Below, piece by piece: positions 42,676 through 50,430 of a stretch of 50,430 bases of DNA. Location of the stretch: NCBI GenBank assembly GCA_902363835.1, contig CABJBM010000038.1:1-50430 (forward strand). Reading direction: 5' to 3'. Made by a program: the position numbers and the translations under genes. The stretch comes from Lachnospiraceae bacterium (GTDB taxonomy: Bacteria; Bacillota; Clostridia; Lachnospirales; Lachnospiraceae). The number at the start of each line of letters is the position of its first letter. Within the stretch, counting starts at the first letter, position 1. The notes beneath the pieces were generated by a model. The model was not told the origin of the DNA. It saw only the letters and a list, made by a program, of their open reading frames with translations, and ran no database searches.

Positions 42676-44472
42676 TTAGTATTTATCACTTGCCACGGCA
42701 AAACCTGCATATTCTGGCGAAGATTTCATAGGGCTTTGCTGAGATATTGAATGGGATGCACCGCCAGTTCTGCTGCTCCGGGAGTCTCCCCTCAGTTTAA
42801 ATTGAGCAATTACCTCTTTCAGAACTGCTGCCTGCCCACTCATTTCCTCGCTTACAGCAGCACATTCTTCAGAGGCGGCACTGTTTGCCTGTACAACCTG
42901 GGATACCTGCTCAATAGAATTGCTGATTTGTGTCATGGAATCTGCCACATTGCTTGCTGATTGTGAAATACCTGTAATTACCTCACTGCTGTGAATCACG
43001 CCTTCCACAATCTTTTGTAAAGCGTCAGATGTCTGACTGGACATTACAGAGCCCTGGGCTACCTTTTCTATGGTTGTGTCAATCAGCGTTGCAGTATCTT
43101 TTGCAGCCTCCGCACTTTTTGCCGCAAGGTTACGTACTTCATTGGCTACAACTGCAAAACCTTTTCCATGCTGACCGGCGCGGGCAGCTTCCACGGCTGC
43201 ATTCAGTGCAAGTATATTGGTCTGGAATGCAATGTCATCAATCAGCTTAATAACAGAAGCAATTTCTTTGCTGGCATCATTTGCCTGCTGTGTGGTCAGT
43301 ATCATATCTTCCATTTTTGAGGAACCGGATTCAGCCCTCTGCTGAATTTCATCTCCCATTGTTTTTGCTTCACCGGCCATGGCCGCACTGCTTTTCATCT
43401 CATCGGAAACATCTTTTATGGTCATGCTCAATTCCTGTACGGTTGCTGCCTGCTCTGTGGCCCCCTGCGCCAATGATTGTGCAGCATCGGCAACCTGTAC
43501 CGCACCGGTGGCCACTTGATCCATGGCAAGGTTGATTTCTGTAAACAGGCGGTTAAGGTTATCCTGTATTGTCAGCAATGCTGTACCTAAAACATCCTGT
43601 TGAGACAGCAATTCCACTTCACCGCTCAAATCCTTCTCAGCAATGGCTGTCAGCACTTCCGACACATGTGTGATTTGCATAACCAGTTTTTCTGCAGCAG
43701 CTATACTTTGGCCAACTTCATCCTGGGACTGCTTGTCACGTTCCAGTTCCGTCTGTAAATTCTTTTCAAATTGCAAAGCACCGGTTGTTGCAATCTGCTC
43801 CATTACCTTTTTCAGTCTTCCCATGGGGCCGGCAATGACTTTTGTTATGTAAACAGTGAGGATAATTCCTGCCAGAATTGAGAAGAGCAGGATAACCATG
43901 ATCAATGTATTGGAACGCTGAAATATCCGTGTATTTGACTGGAGCATTTCATATGCAAACTTCTTATTCATATCCCTGCTTGCATTGAGCAAACTTGCCA
44001 TACGGTCCGTATCTGCCGCAGTTCCATCCATGGCTTTTTTTGCACCGGCGAAATCATTGGCCATACTAAGTTCAATTGTCTTACGTTTTGCAGTGGAATA
44101 ATTATTGATATAGAGGGTTTTGAATTCATCAAAATTCACCTGATCCTCTGATTTATTTATAGTCTTTTGATAGGAATCAAACAATTCACGCATCTCAGCA
44201 TCCAGCTTATCCAGCATGGACATCGCATCCTTAAATACTTCATCATCTGATTCGTATATTACAATATTACGTACATACATTTTTTGCTGAAAAAAGTTTT
44301 TACTGATTTCTCCGGCAACTTCAACCCCCAGCAGCTGCTCTGAATATAAGGCATCTTCTGCTGCATTCATATTCTTCATGCTTAATATTGCTGTAATAGC
44401 TACAATAATCGTGAACAGTATCAGAATAGAAAAACTAATAAATAGTTTAAAATGTATTTTAAGATTCCTCAT
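42676..44472 (-). CDS. Methyl-accepting chemotaxis protein
   Basis: A 598-residue chemoreceptor: membrane helix 1 (about 10-31), periplasm-side four-helix-bundle-type sensor (32-187), membrane helix 2 (188-210), HAMP (211-265), an extended linker with a second HAMP-like part, and the signalling coiled coil with the conserved tip [17 protein letters not shown] and [18 protein letters not shown]. It controls CheA and so flagellar motion; the ligand is unknown. It is transcribed alone. A strong C-terminal tail ends in a flexible Ser/Gln stretch. Together with the adjacent c-di-GMP enzyme it suggests a motile cell. Confidence 0.92.
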   Translation of the reverse strand: MRNLKIHFKLFISFSILILFTIIVAITAILSMKNMNAAEDALYSEQLLGVEVAGEISKNFFQQKMYVRNIVIYESDDEVFKDAMSMLDKLDAEMRELFDSYQKTINKSEDQVNFDEFKTLYINNYSTAKRKTIELSMANDFAGAKKAMDGTAADTDRMASLLNASRDMNKKFAYEMLQSNTRIFQRSNTLIMVILLFSILAGIILTVYITKVIAGPMGRLKKVMEQIATTGALQFEKNLQTELERDKQSQDEVGQSIAAAEKLVMQITHVSEVLTAIAEKDLSGEVELLSQQDVLGTALLTIQDNLNRLFTEINLAMDQVATGAVQVADAAQSLAQGATEQAATVQELSMTIKDVSDEMKSSAAMAGEAKTMGDEIQQRAESGSSKMEDMILTTQQANDASKEIASVIKLIDDIAFQTNILALNAAVEAARAGQHGKGFAVVANEVRNLAAKSAEAAKDTATLIDTTIEKVAQGSVMSSQTSDALQKIVEGVIHSSEVITGISQSASNVADSMTQISNSIEQVSQVVQANSAASEECAAVSEEMSGQAAVLKEVIAQFKLRGDSRSSRTGGASHSISQQSPMKSSPEYAGFAVASDKY

Positions 44473-44549
44473 TGTAACTCCACCTCATTTTAATAGTATT
44501 ATTTCAACCTTTTATCATACAATATTACTTATACCAGGCTATTAACAAG

Positions 44550-44663
44550 CTACCAGCCTTCCCATCCCGATTTGTTTTGCGTTATCTCAAACCCCTGATT
44601 ATTTACATTACCACCAAATACCTTTCCTGCCTGAAGCGCTAAAGTTTTGTACTCATATTTCAT
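44550..44663 (-). pseudogene. DUF4177-like protein with nonsense mutation
   Basis: An AAGGAGG-led ATG opens 37 codons (MKYEYKTLALQAGKVFGGN, NNQGFEITQNKSGWEGW) that match the start of DUF4177 proteins up to the invariant GWELV. The next codon is TAG where the family has Glu (GAG), and the frame beyond reads LVNSLV before another stop. A single G-to-T change thus truncates the gene, after which the rest decayed. The remaining gap (44664-45119) holds AT-rich sequence and the terminator below. Confidence 0.55.
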
Positions 44664-44993
44664 AGTCAATTCCTCCTTGATTGAATTTTTATTCCCTTCG
44701 TGCTTTTTAATTGACTTTCAAAGCAATCGTTGAATATGATGCAGTAAAAACCTTATTATTGTTGAAAATATACATTTTTTTCCAGTTGGCAGGGGGATTG
44801 ACGTATTCAATTAAGCTTCTGATGTAGCAAATATTGTCGAAAAATGTTGTTACATAAAATTGATACATAATGTATAAAATTCAAAAAATATTACTATTCC
44901 TTTTAATAAAACATTTAAATAATCGACTTTACTATCATAAAATGGCAATAAGTTGTAACCAAATGCCCCATCTCATTTGTTGCAGAATATAAG

Positions 44994-45026
44994 AAAACCA
45001 CAGAGCATTTCCGGTTCTGTGGTTTT
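44994..45026 (-). terminator. Terminator of the YedE/TusA/flavoprotein operon
   Basis: A perfect 11-bp stem (44994-45004 with 45016-45026). On the minus strand it is followed by CTTATATT after its own TTTT. It lies about 95 bp after the stop of the flavoprotein gene; nothing else is seen in the 44664-45119 stretch. Confidence 0.8.
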
Positions 45027-45119
45027 GTTTTAGCTGAACTGTAAAAAACACTAAAAATACGCCCTGGGCCAGGTCTGGCCGCAGGACGTTAAGGCAATCC
45101 CAAATGGATTGTACATTTT

Positions 45120-46340
45120 CTATTTGCAAATGCTGTTTATGCGCTCCGGAGTGATTTCACCGTAATACTTTTCCATAATCTGACATCCTTTGATCCAGAC
45201 CATGCAGGGAGCATTCTCAACATCAAGCCGTTTTGCAATTCCATCTGATTTATAAGTATCAATGCAGGATACCCGGATGTCACAATGATCCTGTTCAAAC
45301 TCTTTGAAAGCCGGCAGCAGTTCTCTTCCGCGGGGATCAATTGCATTATAAACATACACCAGAGAAGGCTTTCCTTCATTCATAATTTGAGTTTCAAATA
45401 TTTCACTTTCTGACACATATTTTTCCGCTCCGTAACCAGCAACAGCTCCATCTCCCACCGCTGTTGCAACCTGCTTTAAGTATTTGTCACGCACATCTCC
45501 TACGGCAAATACTCCGGGTATATTTGTTTCCATCCGTTCATTTGTTATGAGATAACCTCCCCCATTCATATCCAGAATGCCGCGGAATAATTCTGTATTT
45601 GGAAGATAACCGATAAACAGGAAACAGCTGTCAACAGGAACAGGAATCTTTTCCTCAGTTTTTAAATTCTTTAACACAACTGTGTGCAGCCTTTCGTCTC
45701 CTTCAAAGCTGTCTGCAACCGTATTCCAGATAAATTCCATTTTAGGATTTGCAAGAGCCTGGGCTTTTGCAATTTCATTGCAGTCCATTTTGCCGTTTTC
45801 ATGCATGACAGATACTATAACCTTGTCTGCAAATTTAGTTAAGAATATCCCCTCTTCAATGGCCGCATCTCCGCTTCCGATTACCATAACAGTCTTTCCG
45901 GTATTTGCAGCCGCATCACAGGTTGCACAGAAAGAAATCCCTTTATCGTAAAGATATAATTCCTCGTTTTTGGCACCGGTCAAACGGGGTTTTCCGCCGC
46001 TTCCGATGATCACGGCCTTTGCCTGGTAAATGGTGCGGAACGTTTCTACCTGCTTTATATCCCCTTCCAAAGACACGGATTTTACATCAGTTAATTTAAA
46101 CTCCACACCAAATTTTTTAGCTTGTTTATGAAATAATTCCATCAGCCCAAGCCCTGTTGCCCCATCGGGAAAACCGGGATAGTTTTCTATTTCATTGGTA
46201 TATGTAGCAAGTCCTCCTACCAGGGTCTTTTCTATGATCAATGTTTTAAGTTTGGCTCTGCCGCAGTATATTCCCGCAGTTAAGCCGGCCGCTCCGCCTC
46301 CTATAATTACAACATCATATGATTCCGTTTTTTTTGTCAT
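45120..46340 (-). CDS. Thioredoxin-reductase-like flavoprotein with C-terminal thioredoxin-fold domain
   Basis: A 406-residue FAD enzyme. Residues 1-310 match thioredoxin reductase: GGGAAGLTAGIYCGRA (14-29), redox CATC with C138 and C141, NAD(P)-binding VIGSGDAAIEEG and the FAD motif GVFAVGDVRDK. The last ~90 residues (SLVYVYNAIDPRGRELLPAF to the end) look like a thioredoxin-fold domain without a CxxC; one cysteine lies in NAPCMVWIKG. It is the last gene of the YedE-TusA-YedE operon, so it may deliver reducing power to the sulfur or selenium carried there. No separate thioredoxin gene is nearby. Confidence 0.88.
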   Translation of the reverse strand: MTKKTESYDVVIIGGGAAGLTAGIYCGRAKLKTLIIEKTLVGGLATYTNEIENYPGFPDGATGLGLMELFHKQAKKFGVEFKLTDVKSVSLEGDIKQVETFRTIYQAKAVIIGSGGKPRLTGAKNEELYLYDKGISFCATCDAAANTGKTVMVIGSGDAAIEEGIFLTKFADKVIVSVMHENGKMDCNEIAKAQALANPKMEFIWNTVADSFEGDERLHTVVLKNLKTEEKIPVPVDSCFLFIGYLPNTELFRGILDMNGGGYLITNERMETNIPGVFAVGDVRDKYLKQVATAVGDGAVAGYGAEKYVSESEIFETQIMNEGKPSLVYVYNAIDPRGRELLPAFKEFEQDHCDIRVSCIDTYKSDGIAKRLDVENAPCMVWIKGCQIMEKYYGEITPERINSICK

Positions 46341-46460
46341 TGCAACCTGTTCCTTTCTGAATACTCTTATGCATTCTTAACAGCCGTTCTTCTCTTATTC
46401 CATGACTGGGTGCTCATATGTTATGGGGGCAATCAGATATGATCGCCCCAGAATTATAAA

Positions 46461-47009
46461 TCACATAAAATATTTGGCCAATAATTTGCTTCCAAAAAAA
46501 GCACCTACCAGCAAAAATGCACCGAATACCCATCCGGATAAGGAAAAACATGAAATTGCAGTAAATAAGGCTCCTATATTACAGCCATTTGCAAGTCTTG
46601 CTCCATAACCCATTAACAGACCGCCAAGAACCGCCGCCACTACCTGCCGGAAAGATTTGATCTTCTTGATCTTAAACTGTGATGCAAATAACGTTGCTGC
46701 AAAGGCTCCCAGCACAATTCCTAAATTGCGGATGGAACCGCCGTCTGCCAGAAAGCTGGTATTTAGCTCCTTCTGCATTTTTTCAGAGGCATAATATACC
46801 CAGCCGCTTGCATCACCGCCAAGTGCTTTGTAAATCCAGGCGCCCCAGTTGGCAAATGCGCTTGTCACTCCCCAGCCGCTTCCCAGGGCTGTAAAATGGG
46901 CGATTTGGAAAACTGCAAGCAAAACTGCACCGGCCACGTATGTTAAAGGCTCTTTTAACAGTTTTTTGTAAATGGGATGATCGCCAAGCTTAATAAAAAA
47001 TTGTTTCAA
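46461..47009 (-). CDS. YeeE/YedE-family transporter, C-terminal half
   Basis: A 182-residue membrane protein with about five helices that corresponds to the second half of YeeE/YedE (TsuA-like) transporters: RQVVAAVLGGLLMGYGARLA, then the cysteine motif NGCNIGALFTAISCFSLSGW and FGAFLLVGAFFGSKLL. In full-length members the conserved cysteines line a thiosulfate path. The start is a TTG with AGGTG 8 nt ahead. It lies 29 bp after tusA and 120 bp before the flavoprotein gene. It should work together with the N-terminal half encoded two genes upstream. Confidence 0.85.
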   Translation of the reverse strand: MKQFFIKLGDHPIYKKLLKEPLTYVAGAVLLAVFQIAHFTALGSGWGVTSAFANWGAWIYKALGGDASGWVYYASEKMQKELNTSFLADGGSIRNLGIVLGAFAATLFASQFKIKKIKSFRQVVAAVLGGLLMGYGARLANGCNIGALFTAISCFSLSGWVFGAFLLVGAFFGSKLLAKYFM

Positions 47010-47038
47010 ATTTATTCACCTGCTTTCACAGAAGTTAT

Positions 47039-47266
47039 CTACTTCGTCTTTTCAATGACAATTTCCCACTCTCCATCATCCACTTCTTCAATTTCAACGT
47101 TATGACCCTGTTTTCTTGCCCACTCAGGAACATTTTTCATTGCACAGCTGTGATCAATGGATACGACTAAAACATCTCCTACGGATAACTCATTGATTTT
47201 CTTCTCGGTTTTCATAAGGGGGACCGGACAAGCCTCTCCCAGACAGTCTAATGTAAATTCAGCCAT
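47039..47266 (-). CDS. TusA-family sulfur carrier
   Basis: A 75-residue TusA/SirA/YedF-type protein with the active-site LDCLGEACPVPLMKTEK (Cys of CPxP carries a persulfide or selenium) and a second conserved cysteine in DHSCAMKNVP. It is placed between the two halves of the YeeE/YedE transporter, which suggests that it receives the imported sulfur species. In the known TsuA-TsuB pair a TusA-like protein fulfils this role. AAGGAG precedes the ATG. Confidence 0.9.
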   Translation of the reverse strand: MAEFTLDCLGEACPVPLMKTEKKINELSVGDVLVVSIDHSCAMKNVPEWARKQGHNVEIEEVDDGEWEIVIEKTK

Positions 47267-47297
47267 ATGATTTCTCCTTAAATTTAAAATTTTAATT

Positions 47298-47984
47298 TTA
47301 TTCTGCGCTTCCCATTTTCTTTTCCTGCCATTTGACGGCAGCTATGTATAACAGTACAATAATCAATCCCTGTACAAGGATTGCACCAAACCAGCCAAAC
47401 ACGTCCGGCAAAAAAATCTTGGGAGCATTTTCATTGAATCTGCTCCAGAAGTTCATATCATGTGCACCCCAGAGAGAACCGGCTACGAAAAACACCAAAG
47501 ACAGTACCTGCATTGCAAAGCCCTCTCCAACGCGCATCAAAGTTCCTGATGCACAGCCTCCGGCAATGACCATTCCGGTGCCAAACATAACCGCACCGAT
47601 CATCAAGGGCAAACCAATGGGCGCTACTCCTGACATGCTGAAATTGGATTCTGCATTTGCCATTACGCTGGAATACTTGATCGCCCAGAAGCCCACGCTG
47701 GCAACTGCAACCGCCACCAGTACGGCTCTTGTTACGGATGTGCTTCCTGTTATGCACGGGTCACGGAATGCCGCTGTAAAGCAAAACCGGGAACGCTGCA
47801 GGATATACCCAAATGCAATGCCGAATCCCCAATAAACAGGCAGTTTATTGTTCCCTCCTGCCAAATAAAATCCAAAAGCAATGATCAGGATTGTAAGTAG
47901 AATCGCATATGGAATCTGGCTCTTTTTGGGCTTTCTTGGTTTACGCACTCTTTCCCCACTTGTGCTTGTGTTAACCTCTGACAC
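47298..47984 (-). CDS. YeeE/YedE-family transporter, N-terminal half
   Basis: A 228-residue membrane protein with a basic N-terminus and about six helices that matches the first half of YeeE/YedE proteins: GFGIAFGYILQRSRFCFTAA, FRDPCITGSTSVTRAV, the cysteine motif IAGGCASGTLMRVGEG, and VFGWFGAILVQGL. Thiosulfate (TsuA) or selenium compounds are the known or proposed substrates of this family. The start is a GTG with AAAGGGGG ahead. First gene of the operon, divergent from the LysR gene. Confidence 0.87.
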   Translation of the reverse strand: MSEVNTSTSGERVRKPRKPKKSQIPYAILLTILIIAFGFYLAGGNNKLPVYWGFGIAFGYILQRSRFCFTAAFRDPCITGSTSVTRAVLVAVAVASVGFWAIKYSSVMANAESNFSMSGVAPIGLPLMIGAVMFGTGMVIAGGCASGTLMRVGEGFAMQVLSLVFFVAGSLWGAHDMNFWSRFNENAPKIFLPDVFGWFGAILVQGLIIVLLYIAAVKWQEKKMGSAE

Positions 47985-48172
47985 GTAAATCCCCCTTTCT
48001 TAAAATAGTATTTGTTAATATTATAACGAAATCACAATTCAGATTATACCACATTTATGAAAATCTGGTTAATCAAGAATTTGATATGTCATAAGAATTA
48101 CTTATATCCCATTATTTTATCACACTAGCCACAGGGAATTATATTTGCTATAATAAAAGGGCAAAAAAAGAA

Positions 48173-48190
48173 CTGTTAATATTTTAACAG
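48173..48190. promoter_or_regulatory. Palindrome before the LysR gene
   Basis: CTGTTAATATTTTAACAG is an 18-bp near-perfect palindrome located after a plus-strand TATAAT (48149-48154) and 45 bp before the LysR start. It is a candidate autoregulatory site in the region shared with the divergent yedE gene. Confidence 0.45.
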
Positions 48191-48234
48191 TCCAATCAAC
48201 TGGTATGGAGCTAAATTCAGAAAGGCGGGGCAAC

Positions 48235-49134
48235 ATGAACATTCATAATCTGAAAATGTTTATTAAAATAGTGGAATCCGGCAGCATCTCAAAAACCGCG
48301 GAACAGATGAATATCAGCCAATCCGCCCTGAGCCAGCAGCTGCGGGTCATGGAACAGGAATTCAGTGCACGGCTTTTTGAACGGAACTATCAGGGTGTGA
48401 TTCCCACTGACATTGGTACGATTGTTTACAACCGCGCTCTTGAGATATTATCCTCCTATGACAGAATGCTCGTTGATATAACCAATGCACAGAATCAAAA
48501 TAAAACCATACATATCCTGGCTTCTCCCTGTGTATATTCTTATGCCCTGCCATGCAGTTTTTACCATGTAAAAAACAAGTATCCGGAATATACCCTCAAT
48601 ATGGAAATGATGTCCAGCAGAATCATAGAAGAAAAAATATCAAAAGGCTTTGCTGATATGGGAATTATCATAGGCAGGCCCAGGGATAAAAACCTATGTG
48701 CAAAAAAGGTGTTTTCCGACCGTGTTTTTCTGGTTGCAGGGGAAAAAATGAAGGTACCTTCCCAGCTGGACTGCCAGGATCTTTATCATTATCCTCTGCT
48801 GATGCTGGTAAAAACCCAAAAAACAAGGCAGGTACTGGATAAAATGCTGAATAAAAACGGAATCCACATCAATCAGCTTCATATTCCTTATACCCTTGAA
48901 TCCACGGAATCCATTAAACTGTCTGCAATTAATGGCTTTGGACTCGCTTTTCTTCCCTATATGGCAATCAAAAAAGAAATCTACAACAAACAGCTCCGCA
49001 TTATTGAGTGCCCATGCCTGGAATTTGACAATGAGTATTATTCCATAAAAAATGCAGCAAGTGTTCCTATTAATTACGAATCATCAAAACTCATTAAATA
49101 TATTGAAACAATACTGAAAGAGACTATTTGTTAG
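48235..49134 (+). CDS. LysR-family regulator of the sulfur/selenium cluster
   Basis: A 299-residue LysR protein: winged helix (MNIHNLKMFIKIVESGSISK, TAEQMNISQSALSQQLRVME) followed by a periplasmic-binding-like effector domain (TIHILASPCVYSYALPCSFY, SSRIIEEKISKGFADMGIII). A cysteine pair sits in the effector part near the ligand cleft region. The ATG at 48235 has AAAGGCGGGG ahead; ten upstream codons are discarded. It lies divergently to yedE-tusA-yedE-flavoprotein and convergently to the second tusA, so it is the probable regulator. LysR proteins near YedE genes are common in selenium- or sulfur-related clusters. Confidence 0.88.
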   Translation: MNIHNLKMFIKIVESGSISKTAEQMNISQSALSQQLRVMEQEFSARLFERNYQGVIPTDIGTIVYNRALEILSSYDRMLVDITNAQNQNKTIHILASPCVYSYALPCSFYHVKNKYPEYTLNMEMMSSRIIEEKISKGFADMGIIIGRPRDKNLCAKKVFSDRVFLVAGEKMKVPSQLDCQDLYHYPLLMLVKTQKTRQVLDKMLNKNGIHINQLHIPYTLESTESIKLSAINGFGLAFLPYMAIKKEIYNKQLRIIECPCLEFDNEYYSIKNAASVPINYESSKLIKYIETILKETIC

Positions 49135-49345
49135 CGGAAATGGTAATTTCCCACACTCCGTTAATGACTTCATTCGTATCATAACTTAAATCATTTGCCT
49201 TGCAAAAAGTTTCAATATTAGAAATCGTACAGCTATGATCCGTTACCAGCATACATTCTTCACCGTTTTTTATGGAATGAATGACATTTTTTAATCTCAG
49301 AACAGGTACCGGGCACATATCACCCAGACAATCGATTTTAACCAT
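49124..49345 (-). CDS. Second TusA-family sulfur carrier
   Basis: A 73-residue TusA-like protein with the same two motifs as the one at 47.0 kb: IDCLGDMCPVPVLRLKN and DHSCTISNIETF. It is clearly a diverged paralogue. The ATG at 49345 lies 5 nt after AAGGAG and is preferred to the GTG two codons earlier. Its 3' end overlaps the LysR gene's 3' end by 11 bp, in convergent orientation. A carrier for a different partner, or for selenium versus sulfur, is possible. Confidence 0.87.
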   Translation of the reverse strand: MVKIDCLGDMCPVPVLRLKNVIHSIKNGEECMLVTDHSCTISNIETFCKANDLSYDTNEVINGVWEITISANK

Positions 49346-49428
49346 AAACACTCCTTCTGCACATTTCCATGCTTTTGCAAGCTGTCATGCTTTATTTTGA
49401 ACAGAAAACAGGAACTTTGATTGATAAA

Positions 49429-49902
49429 TTAATCATTCCAGCCCTTACACACATCAACCCATTGGGAATAACCAGCGTATCTTTCCAATTCTTTTATTGT
49501 AAGCTCAATGGCACTGCTGCTGCTCCCACAGGCCGGATAGACCGTTTCAAACCGTTTGAGGGATATATCAAGATAGACGGAAACGCCGCTTTTAATAGCA
49601 AAAGGACAAACCCCTCCAATTGCATGTCCGACCAAATCAATGACCTCATCAGGCACAAGCATTTTAGCTTTTGTGCCAAAATACTCCTTGAACTTTTTGT
49701 TATCAACCTTAGCATCACCAGAGGTAACAACTAAAACTGCTTGTCCGTCCACCATAAAAGAAAGCGTTTTGGCAATTCTTTCAGGCTCACAGTTTAGGGC
49801 AGATGCAGCCAAATCTACAGTTGCACTGGATACTTCAAATTCTCGAATTCGGGTATCCATGTTATATTGTTTAAAAAAAGCTTTTACGTTTTCAATTGCC
49901 AT
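49429..49902 (-). CDS. YbaK/EbsC-type aminoacyl-tRNA deacylase
   Basis: A 157-residue editing-domain protein that removes mischarged amino acids from tRNA (Cys-tRNA(Pro) for YbaK; Ala- or related for ProX types). It shows the family's IREFEVSSATVDLAASALNC, RIAKTLSFMVDGQAVLVV, the catalytic-pocket DAKVDNKKFKEYF, and GHAIGGVCPFAI with YPACGSSSSAIELT. The second ATG (MAIENVK) is chosen since AAGGAG sits 7-8 nt ahead; the first overlaps that site. Single gene, preceded by a palindrome. Confidence 0.9.
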   Translation of the reverse strand: MAIENVKAFFKQYNMDTRIREFEVSSATVDLAASALNCEPERIAKTLSFMVDGQAVLVVTSGDAKVDNKKFKEYFGTKAKMLVPDEVIDLVGHAIGGVCPFAIKSGVSVYLDISLKRFETVYPACGSSSSAIELTIKELERYAGYSQWVDVCKGWND

Positions 49903-49942
49903 AATCATTCTCCTTGTCTTAGCATTGTTTCATTTTGCCTCC

Positions 49943-49958
49943 TGTACGAATTCGTACA
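49943..49958. promoter_or_regulatory. Perfect 16-bp palindrome upstream of the YbaK gene
   Basis: TGTACGAATTCGTACA is an exact palindrome about 40 bp before the YbaK start, with a further half-site ATACGAAG at 49960-49967. It is a candidate operator; the regulator is not known. Between it and the gene lies a four-codon frame with its own AGGAGG (see findings). The rest of the 49903-50204 gap shows no gene. Confidence 0.5.
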
Positions 49959-50204
49959 TAATACGAAGCCCCCCTATGCTCTTGGGTAAAAACCATGTTA
50001 AAAATAATATATGGACATTGTGCTGCCCTTTATATGCCATATCATCTTTTAGTATAATATAGCATACAAAAGTAAAATTCAATGATTATATGATATTTTA
50101 AAAAAGCATCTTAATATGACATATAGCTGTCCAGTTACGTGTGGTATCATTTATATATCTTATATTGAAGAAGCAAAATAAAACTACGAAAGGCGGTATC
50201 CCCT

Positions 50205-50368
50205 ATGGCAACCGATTTCAAAAAGATGCAAAAAGCTTTATATCAACCCGGCGAAAAACCGTCCATCATTGAAGTGCCGGAAATGGTTTTCATTATGATT
50301 GACGGGTGCGGCGACCCAAATACCTGCAAAGCATATCAGACTGCTTTAGAAGTTCTTTACGGCTTGTG
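50205..50368 (+). pseudogene. GyrI-like small-molecule-binding protein, interrupted
   Basis: The first 55 codons (MATDFKKMQKALYQPGEKPS, EVPEMVFIMIDGCGDPN, YQTALEVLYGL) match the start of GyrI-like domain proteins, which are ~200 residues and continue with SYTIKM-type sequence. At 50369 the frame leaves the family and hits a TAA at 50370-50372 made by the junction with the antisense group II intron. AAAGGCGG precedes the ATG. Since the intron lies antisense it cannot be spliced from this gene's message, so the gene is inactive; its remaining part should lie beyond the window. Confidence 0.75.
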
Positions 50369-50430
50369 GTAAGTAGATAAGTCCCTTACGGGACTTACCC
50401 CTCTCAGAACCGAACGTGCGGCTTTCCCGC
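50369..50430 (-). mobile_element. Group II intron, 3' end (domains V-VI), antisense insertion
   Basis: Read on the minus strand, the window edge gives the 3' part of a domain V (GGGAAAGCCGCACG, then TTCGGTTC), then GAGAGGGG, a domain VI hairpin (AAGTCCC at 50379-50385 with GGGACTT at 50390-50396) with an unpaired A in CTTATCTAC as branch-point candidate, and the AC-type 3' end at 50369. The reverse-transcriptase gene and 5' end lie outside. The contig may end here because such introns are repeated. Confidence 0.75.

Noticed and set aside
1..50430. Possible joining of the two window ends, since the last bases (TTTCCCGC) resemble the first (CCCGC).
   Set aside because: The domain V sequence would have to continue with a CGGCTC-type end, which the left edge does not provide.

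Overview
The window looks like chromosome of an anaerobic, spore-forming, low-to-mid GC Clostridia, most likely a Lachnospiraceae/Lachnoclostridium-type organism. This rests on an alpha/beta-type small acid-soluble spore protein, strong AGGAGG ribosome sites with some GTG/TTG starts, split gcvPA/gcvPB with a glycine riboswitch, fused EcfA ATPases, a DUF134 + NifX-like pair and many short Clostridia-type genes. The placement is inferred from gene content only. No rRNA, tRNA or CRISPR array was seen.

Layout. 0-4.3 kb: a possible insertion-sequence end, a zinc-ribbon protein, a beheaded ferredoxin, a GNAT acetyltransferase, a ModE-like regulator, a membrane protein, a TIGR04076 protein and a spore protein. 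4.3-10.6 kb: a sugar locus (binding lipoprotein, two permeases, GH2 glycosidase) with an ArsR-type regulator; its promoter is flanked by two matching 15-bp palindromes 104 bp apart. 11.3-15.3 kb: an amino-acid permease, small conserved genes, the DUF134/NifX pair, a nitroreductase and a BlaI/CopY-type repressor with its operator. 15.5-22.4 kb: two MgtA-class P-type ATPases with an orphan winged-helix regulator between them and a string of micro-ORFs downstream; both ATPase upstream regions carry the same tandem 11-bp repeat. 22.9-29.9 kb: the glycine cleavage operon (gcvT-gcvH-gcvPA-gcvPB-lplA-lpdA) behind a tandem glycine riboswitch and terminator. 30-32.4 kb: DUF2200, an AraC/GyrI-like regulator and a cupin.

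32.4-39.8 kb: an AraC regulator divergent from an ECF S-T-AA module and two ABC half-transporters, one of them frameshifted; the regulatory sites between AraC and the module can be read. 39.7-44.7 kb: a truncated VOC protein, a PTS-EIIC/EAL fusion (nutrient-type sensor domain joined to a c-di-GMP phosphodiesterase), a chemoreceptor and a nonsense-mutated DUF4177 gene. 45.1-49.4 kb: a sulfur-handling cluster in which a YeeE/YedE-type transporter is split into two genes with a TusA-type carrier between them, followed by a thioredoxin-reductase-like flavoprotein with an added C-terminal domain, a divergent LysR and a second TusA. The right edge holds a YbaK deacylase and a GyrI-like gene cut by the 3' end of an antisense group II intron.

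Several genes are decayed (EFR1 ferredoxin, ABC half-transporter, VOC, DUF4177, GyrI-like). The least conventional parts are the twin MgtA/orphan-regulator/micro-ORF region, the split YedE-TusA cluster and the EIIC-EAL fusion.
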